The notes under the pieces: generated by a model | Told to the model about the DNA's origin: nothing | The model's database searches: none | What the model saw: the letters and a program-made list of their open reading frames with translations, nothing else | Assembly (NCBI GenBank): GCA_026391805.1 | Contig: JAPLDJ010000013.1 | Coordinates: 1 to 37,529, forward strand | DNA: 37,529 bases | Direction: 5' to 3' | Origin: Bacteroidota bacterium | GTDB lineage: Bacteria; Bacteroidota; Bacteroidia; Bacteroidales; FEN-979 | In this document: one piece after another, positions 33,136-37,529 of the stretch | Position numbering within the stretch: position 1 is the stretch's first letter | Layout of the letters: the number at the start of each line of letters is the position of its first letter | Position numbers and translations under genes: made by a program

Positions 33136-34758
33136 ATGAACTTTTTACAAACATTAATAAAAGGTGAACAGGCCTTGTTCAAACCCGACAGCCTCACCCC
33201 CATGCAAAAACTCACCCTTCGTTTTGTCGTGATAGGACTGGTTTATTATGCTTTTGCCGTTATTGAAGGAATGCTCATGCGCATCTATGAAATTCAGCCA
33301 ATTCCTGCGATCTCAACAAACCAGTTTTTTGCAATCATGACCGCTCATCCGCTGGTAGGGATCTTCGGTTCTACGTATTCCATCGTTTTCGGTGCCTTCC
33401 TTTTCCTGGTTCCTTTCCTGATGAAAAAACCGCTCTGGAGCATAAAACTTGCAAACTGGAATTTCTGGCTGGTTACCATCGGTACTTTCACCTTCTGGTT
33501 TTCGGGATTTTTAACCCATTACGCCCCGCTGTATACGCTTTACTGGCCTTTGCCTGTTGATTTCTCTCAATTCAGCGTGATAGGCGGGATCTTCTTCATC
33601 CTTGGAATTGCACTGGTGATGCTTGGAACGGTGTTCTTTGTCATTAATGTTTTCGCAACCATTACTTATACACCTGAAGGGTGGGAAAAACAACCCTGTG
33701 GCGCATTGATTGGTTCAGCCCTTGGTATAAGCGGGATTCGAAACCTGTTTTCCAGGAACAAGAAGGAGCACCTGGTCTCCCTGCCGGTAGCTGCCATTGC
33801 CCGGGGAACAGTAGATGTTGCCCTGAATTCGGGCATTATCATTTTTACCGGTATCCTGATCCTGGTTTACATGGTATTTGCCCTGTTTGGTGTTAGCCTC
33901 AAGGACACTGCCATTGATGCGCTTCTCTACAAAAACTGGTTCTGGTGGGGGCTCGATCTTGTTGCCGATGGACTGGTTCTGATTTTTGTTGCGGGTACCT
34001 GGTATCTGCTGGCCACGCTTATCACCGGAAAGAAGCTATTCATGGAAAATATTGCACGGGCAGCGTTGTTCGTTGAACTGGTTGTTTCATGGACCGTCTG
34101 GTCACACCACCTGCTCTCTGATCAGGCTCAGCCGGGATTTTTAAAAGTATTGTCCGGTGAAATGGTCACTGCATTTGAGCTGATCACCCAGGGGCTGGCC
34201 TTCTTCATCACCCTCGCCACGCTATGGAGCGCCAGGCCTCTAAAGATGACCAACCCGTTAAAATTCCTTCTCGGTGGCCTGCTTGGATTTGCCCTCGCAG
34301 TTCCTGCCGGAATCATGCAGGCAGATATCGGCCTGAACAGGATTCTTCACAATACCCAGTGGGTCATTGGTCCTCATGTTCATGTTGCAGTTCTTGTGGG
34401 ACTTGCCATGACACTCTATGCTGCAATTTATATTCTTTTCCCGATTCTGACGAACGGGGCTCAGCTTTACAGCCAGAAACTGGCTAACTTTCATTTCTGG
34501 GGACAACTCATCGGTGGCGTCGGCATGGGCGCCTTCATGGGAATGGCCGGGCTGCACGGAATGCTTCGCAGGTCACTCTATGTAAACGGTGAATTCAACA
34601 CATACATGATCCTGGCTGCATTATGCGGTGCCTTGTTACTGCTTGCTTTCCTTGCATTCTTCTTCAACATCGTGATGAGTGTTGGCATCAATGGGGTGAT
34701 CGGCATTTTTATGCCATCAAAATTAAAGACCAAAGAGCTGGTGCCAAGCCAGGTATGA
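33136..34758 (+). CDS. Divergent heme-copper oxidoreductase subunit I, probable nitric oxide reductase
   Basis: 540 residues, about 12-13 membrane helices. Ligands kept: H71 in MTAHPLVGIFG (low-spin heme, helix II), H324 and H325 in VWSHHLLSDQ (CuB-type, helix VII), H414 and H416 in VIGPHVHVAVLVG (active-site and low-spin heme, helix X). Helix VI lacks the HPEVY motif of oxygen reductases. It reads WWGLDLVADG, aligning with the NorB segment WWxxHLWVEG so that D274 replaces the metal-binding His and D278 the Glu. No cross-linked tyrosine can form. The HH-x7-P spacing of helix VII resembles B-type oxidases. Minor families with altered helix VI ligands (gNOR, sNOR, nNOR and others) have been proposed to reduce nitric oxide. 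The CuA-less subunit II and the NsrR-like gene support this, but function is inferred. Confidence 0.85.
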   Translation: MNFLQTLIKGEQALFKPDSLTPMQKLTLRFVVIGLVYYAFAVIEGMLMRIYEIQPIPAISTNQFFAIMTAHPLVGIFGSTYSIVFGAFLFLVPFLMKKPLWSIKLANWNFWLVTIGTFTFWFSGFLTHYAPLYTLYWPLPVDFSQFSVIGGIFFILGIALVMLGTVFFVINVFATITYTPEGWEKQPCGALIGSALGISGIRNLFSRNKKEHLVSLPVAAIARGTVDVALNSGIIIFTGILILVYMVFALFGVSLKDTAIDALLYKNWFWWGLDLVADGLVLIFVAGTWYLLATLITGKKLFMENIARAALFVELVVSWTVWSHHLLSDQAQPGFLKVLSGEMVTAFELITQGLAFFITLATLWSARPLKMTNPLKFLLGGLLGFALAVPAGIMQADIGLNRILHNTQWVIGPHVHVAVLVGLAMTLYAAIYILFPILTNGAQLYSQKLANFHFWGQLIGGVGMGAFMGMAGLHGMLRRSLYVNGEFNTYMILAALCGALLLLAFLAFFFNIVMSVGINGVIGIFMPSKLKTKELVPSQV

Positions 34759-34777
34759 CAAAAAATCCGAATAAAAT

Positions 34778-34819
34778 GTCACGCGCCATACTCAGGCGTA
34801 TAAATCTTTAACGCGTGAC
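34778..34819. terminator. Hairpin between convergent genes
   Basis: GTCACGCG (34778-34785) pairs with CGCGTGAC (34812-34819), an 8 bp stem with a 26 nt loop. It lies between the ends of the oxidoreductase and glycosidase genes. There is no T-tract. It could stop transcription from both sides. Confidence 0.4.
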
Positions 34820-34849
34820 CTCCCGGGATGTTCAGCAATTACCGCCTTG

Positions 34850-36838
34850 TCAATAAGGTATTGTTACAGGAACGGGCGGATCATAAGAGATGTCAAGGTA
34901 TTCAGGATTCCCCTGCTTTCCGATTTGCAGCATGACCGACTGATATGGCCTGAATTCCACAATGGTTTTAAGTTCCCGCCCGTTTACGTTAAATGTCAGG
35001 TCCCTGCGAACCGCACCCGAGGATAATGACTGCCCGTACTTCAGCGGAAGGTGAAGGTTCATGGATTTCGGGTTGGCAATGAAAAAATAGTACTCTTCCC
35101 CGTCCCTCCTGCACCAGAATTCAGGAAGGCTGTCGCCCTTCACAAGCGGCCTTATGCCCGTCATACCCGGGAAATCACGGCTTACATTCTTCATGCCTGA
35201 CAGTTCCGCCAGAAGTTTGCCGAATTCCGGTGATTTATTCTTCCCCGGCTGTTTCGGAAGTTGCCTGAGGCATATCGTTAGTCCCTTACCTGCTAACTTT
35301 ACGATTGTCTTAAGTGCATTGAGGTCAACGTAGGAGGCATCGATATACAGCACTGAAAAAGTTTCATCCCCGCAAACCAGCTTTTTATCCCTGACAGAGG
35401 CATTCCTCAGGAAATTTCCGCTGATCCAGATGGGGTTGTATCCCCTGAGTTCCGCAGGGGGCACCGTCCTTCTCATTTCATATTCCCCCCATGCCCAGGG
35501 CTGCTGAGGATCCGGGTCTTTCATCATCCCCGTTTCCCAGCTGTCCTCCACGGGCAGGTAAACCGCGACCTCAGAAAAGGTGACTCCCCGTTTCATGTAC
35601 CCGCAAATCTTCTCCATATAGGCGTTTAACGCAGGAATATCTTTGGCCAGGTTGCCCTTTCTCCCGACGTGCACCGAGGCATAGAACATGATGGTGTCAA
35701 TGCCCACCGGGTTGAAAGGCATGCCATGCCAGATGACCTGGTTCACCCCGTTTGCAACGAGTGCATCGGCTACAAGCTTAAGGTCGGCAACCTGCTCCTT
35801 ACCCCTGAGCCTGAAATCCATCTTCTTCTTCGCTGCATCATACCTGGGGAATCCATACGTGCATGTGAAGGTTTCGGAAGAAACCTCCTTCTTCGAGGTC
35901 AGGCAGGCGGCCGAAGCCACGATCCTTGAATAGGGTGGTTCGTAGAGCATAGCTTCCGTCTCCGGTACATCCACTGAAGCATAGGCCGAGATCAGATCGA
36001 CCGGGGCACCTGCGCACTGTACGCGTGAAAAAGCGCCCAGCAGGTGGCATTCATTGGTGAAGGGCCTGTAGAACCTGTCCACTACATATTCCGATACCAG
36101 CTTCATGTAATCGTACCGTTCGTCAAAGTTTGCCCGGGAATAAATACTATCCATGTATGGTTCGATGTCATATCCGTACGACCTTTTAAAAGCCTCACCG
36201 AAACCCGTTGTCCAGATCCTCGTGGTTTCCACCTCCCACGAATCGCAGAAAAGGCCTGAAGCAGACCCTTTCAGTGCCGGGGCCAGGGCGCTTCCCATCC
36301 GTTGAGCGTACCTGCCGAACGCACGCTGGTCCATATGATTGATGATATAACCCTTTTTGGGGTATTCCCAGGAAACTACGGCATACGTCCATTTCAGGCT
36401 GTCGTTCTTTTCATGCCAGGTCTGGGTGGCATCTTCCCTATTCACCTTCGTATCTCCGAAAGGCCAACCGGTACCGAAGGTAAAATCACAGCTCAGACCA
36501 AGACTGTCGGCATAGTGCTTTGCATTGGTAACGACGGCCGTCCACTCAGGACTGAGCCATTCCTGCCGGGGGAGGTAGTTGGTGTCAAGGGGTTCGCTGT
36601 AGAACCGTTTCCGGTTCAGCGGATAGATCCAGACGATCTCGACACCCCCGAAGCCGTTCTTCTTCACCCAGTCGAGGTTATACTTAACGTCTTCCTGCTT
36701 TATCACCCTGGCAAACCACCACCAGCGGGTCAGTGGTTTTGATGAAGCGTAATGGGCCTTATTCTCCCCGCCCCTGTTGCAGGCAGCCACCAGCAGTCCG
36801 CACAGCAAGACTGCCAAAATTATTTTAATGGATCTCAT
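34850..36838 (-). CDS. GH106-like glycoside hydrolase, lipoprotein
   Basis: 662 residues. Lipoprotein leader MRSIKIILAVLLCGLLVAAC with lipidated C20. The opening KPLTRWWWFARVIKQEDV and KNGFGGVEIVWIYPL are characteristic of GH106 (alpha-L-rhamnosidase) and its relatives, as are FTFGTGWPFGD, GLFCDSWEV, the PETEAMLYEPP region and NQVIWHGMPFNP. The usual GH106 length is about 900-1100 residues with C-terminal beta domains. This one is about a third shorter and ends after a compact beta region (SGAVRRDLTFNVNG), so it is a short subfamily and its sugar specificity is uncertain. E and D residues in the barrel suggest an active enzyme. It probably acts on pectin-like or other rhamnose-containing glycans in the periplasm. 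Monocistronic. Confidence 0.8.
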   Translation of the reverse strand: MRSIKIILAVLLCGLLVAACNRGGENKAHYASSKPLTRWWWFARVIKQEDVKYNLDWVKKNGFGGVEIVWIYPLNRKRFYSEPLDTNYLPRQEWLSPEWTAVVTNAKHYADSLGLSCDFTFGTGWPFGDTKVNREDATQTWHEKNDSLKWTYAVVSWEYPKKGYIINHMDQRAFGRYAQRMGSALAPALKGSASGLFCDSWEVETTRIWTTGFGEAFKRSYGYDIEPYMDSIYSRANFDERYDYMKLVSEYVVDRFYRPFTNECHLLGAFSRVQCAGAPVDLISAYASVDVPETEAMLYEPPYSRIVASAACLTSKKEVSSETFTCTYGFPRYDAAKKKMDFRLRGKEQVADLKLVADALVANGVNQVIWHGMPFNPVGIDTIMFYASVHVGRKGNLAKDIPALNAYMEKICGYMKRGVTFSEVAVYLPVEDSWETGMMKDPDPQQPWAWGEYEMRRTVPPAELRGYNPIWISGNFLRNASVRDKKLVCGDETFSVLYIDASYVDLNALKTIVKLAGKGLTICLRQLPKQPGKNKSPEFGKLLAELSGMKNVSRDFPGMTGIRPLVKGDSLPEFWCRRDGEEYYFFIANPKSMNLHLPLKYGQSLSSGAVRRDLTFNVNGRELKTIVEFRPYQSVMLQIGKQGNPEYLDISYDPPVPVTIPY

Positions 36839-36842
36839 ATTA

Positions 36843-36869
36843 CAAATATAGGAAGTAAAGGGGTCTCAA
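36843..36869 (-). promoter_or_regulatory. Candidate promoter of the GH106-like gene
   Basis: On the minus strand, TTG (36867-36869) is followed after 16 bp by TATATTTG (36843-36850), an exact TAnnTTTG box. It is only 4 bp before the ATG at 36838, which would make the transcript leaderless or nearly so. Confidence 0.4.
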
Positions 36870-36940
36870 TACATCCAGAAGCCTTAACGGAATTTCAGAC
36901 CCGGGGGCACGAGGACTCAGGAGACTCAATTCCGTCCTGA

Positions 36941-37529
36941 TCATACCTCTTTCGCCTGATCTCCATTTCCCATTTGAGCACGTCTCCTTTCGTTCCGGTA
37001 TTTTGCAAGATTGATCATCAGCACGCTGATAATAATAACAGCAAGACCGCTTATCTGCAACAGGCTCATACGTTCACCTGCAAAGAATACCCCCAGCAAT
37101 ACAGCTATCACAGGGTTTACATAAGCATAGGTGCTCACCGACGTTGCAGACCTGACCTTTAACAGCCATACATAGGCGCTGTATGCCGCCAACGATCCCA
37201 TGACGACCAGGTACACGATAGAGAACCATGAGAACGGAGTTACGGATTGCCATTGAAACCCGTTCCATTCCCCCAGGAAAAAACTACCCAGTAAAAATGC
37301 CGTTCCCGCGGCGAGCATCTGAATTGAAGAGCTTACCGCCGTGGATCCTGTCGAGTAATATTTTGAATAGAGCGATCCGCCTGCCCAGCTCATCGTGCCG
37401 ATGAGAAGTATGAGCAACCCGATCATTTCATTCATATTCACCGATGACCGGAATGCTGCTGCTACCTTCTCACCGAACATCAAAGTGACGCCGATAAAAC
37501 CAAAGATCAAACCCGTAATGATGGAACGG
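36941..37529 (-). CDS. EamA/DMT-family transporter, 5' end beyond the window
   Basis: The C-terminal 196 or so residues of a drug/metabolite transporter superfamily permease. About six membrane helices are visible, including MIGLLILLIGTMSWAGGSLY (start of the second EamA repeat), YLVVMGSLAAYSAYVWLL and NPVIAVLLGVFFAGERMSLL, with AYVNPVIAVLLG as the typical EamA signature. The C-terminal tail is basic (KYRNERRRAQMGNGDQAKEV). The reading frame continues through the last base of the window (R-S-I-I-T-G before the first hydrophobic stretch), and the apparent start at 37510 is an internal TTG. The full protein would be about 300 residues. Exported substrate unknown. Confidence 0.88.
   Translation of the reverse strand, partial: RSIITGLIFGFIGVTLMFGEKVAAAFRSSVNMNEMIGLLILLIGTMSWAGGSLYSKYYSTGSTAVSSSIQMLAAGTAFLLGSFFLGEWNGFQWQSVTPFSWFSIVYLVVMGSLAAYSAYVWLLKVRSATSVSTYAYVNPVIAVLLGVFFAGERMSLLQISGLAVIIISVLMINLAKYRNERRRAQMGNGDQAKEV

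Noticed and set aside
33136-34758. Ordinary cytochrome c oxidase subunit I
   Set aside because: Helix VI lacks HPEVY and the partner subunit lacks CuA, so this label would mislead.

Overview
The window looks like a chromosomal segment from a free-living member of the Bacteroidota, probably close to Bacteroidales. Four things point there: several large secreted proteins with C-terminal type IX secretion (T9SS) sorting domains, many SusD-era style lipoprotein and signal-peptide enzymes, TAnnTTTG-type -7 promoter boxes, and little use of Shine-Dalgarno sites. No rRNA, tRNA or CRISPR array was seen.

Layout. 1-1.3 kb: remnants of an IS21-like terminus followed by an IS110-family transposase. 1.3-3.4 kb: a secreted TPR protein bracketed by inverted copies of a dispersed intergenic repeat. 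3.4-6.8 kb: a flavoredoxin-like protein and a C10 (streptopain-like) cysteine protease with a T9SS tail. 6.8-9.3 kb: repeat-rich DNA holding only a methyltransferase and a small exported protein with four LAPxTP repeats. 9.3-13.1 kb: an FG-GAP protein, a purple-acid-phosphatase-like metallophosphoesterase, and a 3' fragment of a second phosphoesterase. 13.2-15.7 kb: a large lipoprotein arylsulfatase. 15.9-17.7 kb: a LytS/LytTR-type two-component pair. 17.9-20.9 kb: an FG-GAP protein and a strand-propeller protein, both T9SS cargo. 21.0-23.2 kb: an ECF sigma factor, anti-sigma factor and 6-bladed propeller operon. 23.5-24.7 kb: a GH27 alpha-galactosidase. 25.0-28.4 kb: a second, closely related arylsulfatase with an outer-membrane barrel protein. 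28.5-31.8 kb: a tricorn-like protease. 32.0-34.8 kb: an Rrf2 regulator with two heme-copper oxidoreductase subunits. 34.8-37.5 kb: a GH106-like glycosidase and a truncated EamA transporter.

The most interesting locus is the 32-34.8 kb operon. Its catalytic subunit keeps the heme and CuB histidines of helices II, VII and X. In helix VI, however, the usual histidine and cross-linked tyrosine are absent, and the local sequence is WWGLDLVADG, which aligns with the NorB sequence around its His and Glu metal ligands. The subunit II partner has lost every CuA ligand. The gene just upstream is an Rrf2 regulator with three cysteines spaced as in NsrR/IscR. Together these suggest a divergent nitric oxide reductase rather than an oxygen reductase.

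The rest reads as a polymer-scavenging gene set: sulfatases, alpha-galactosidase, GH106-like enzyme, secreted protease and phosphoesterase. It is mixed with regulators and separated by several families of short dispersed and palindromic repeats.
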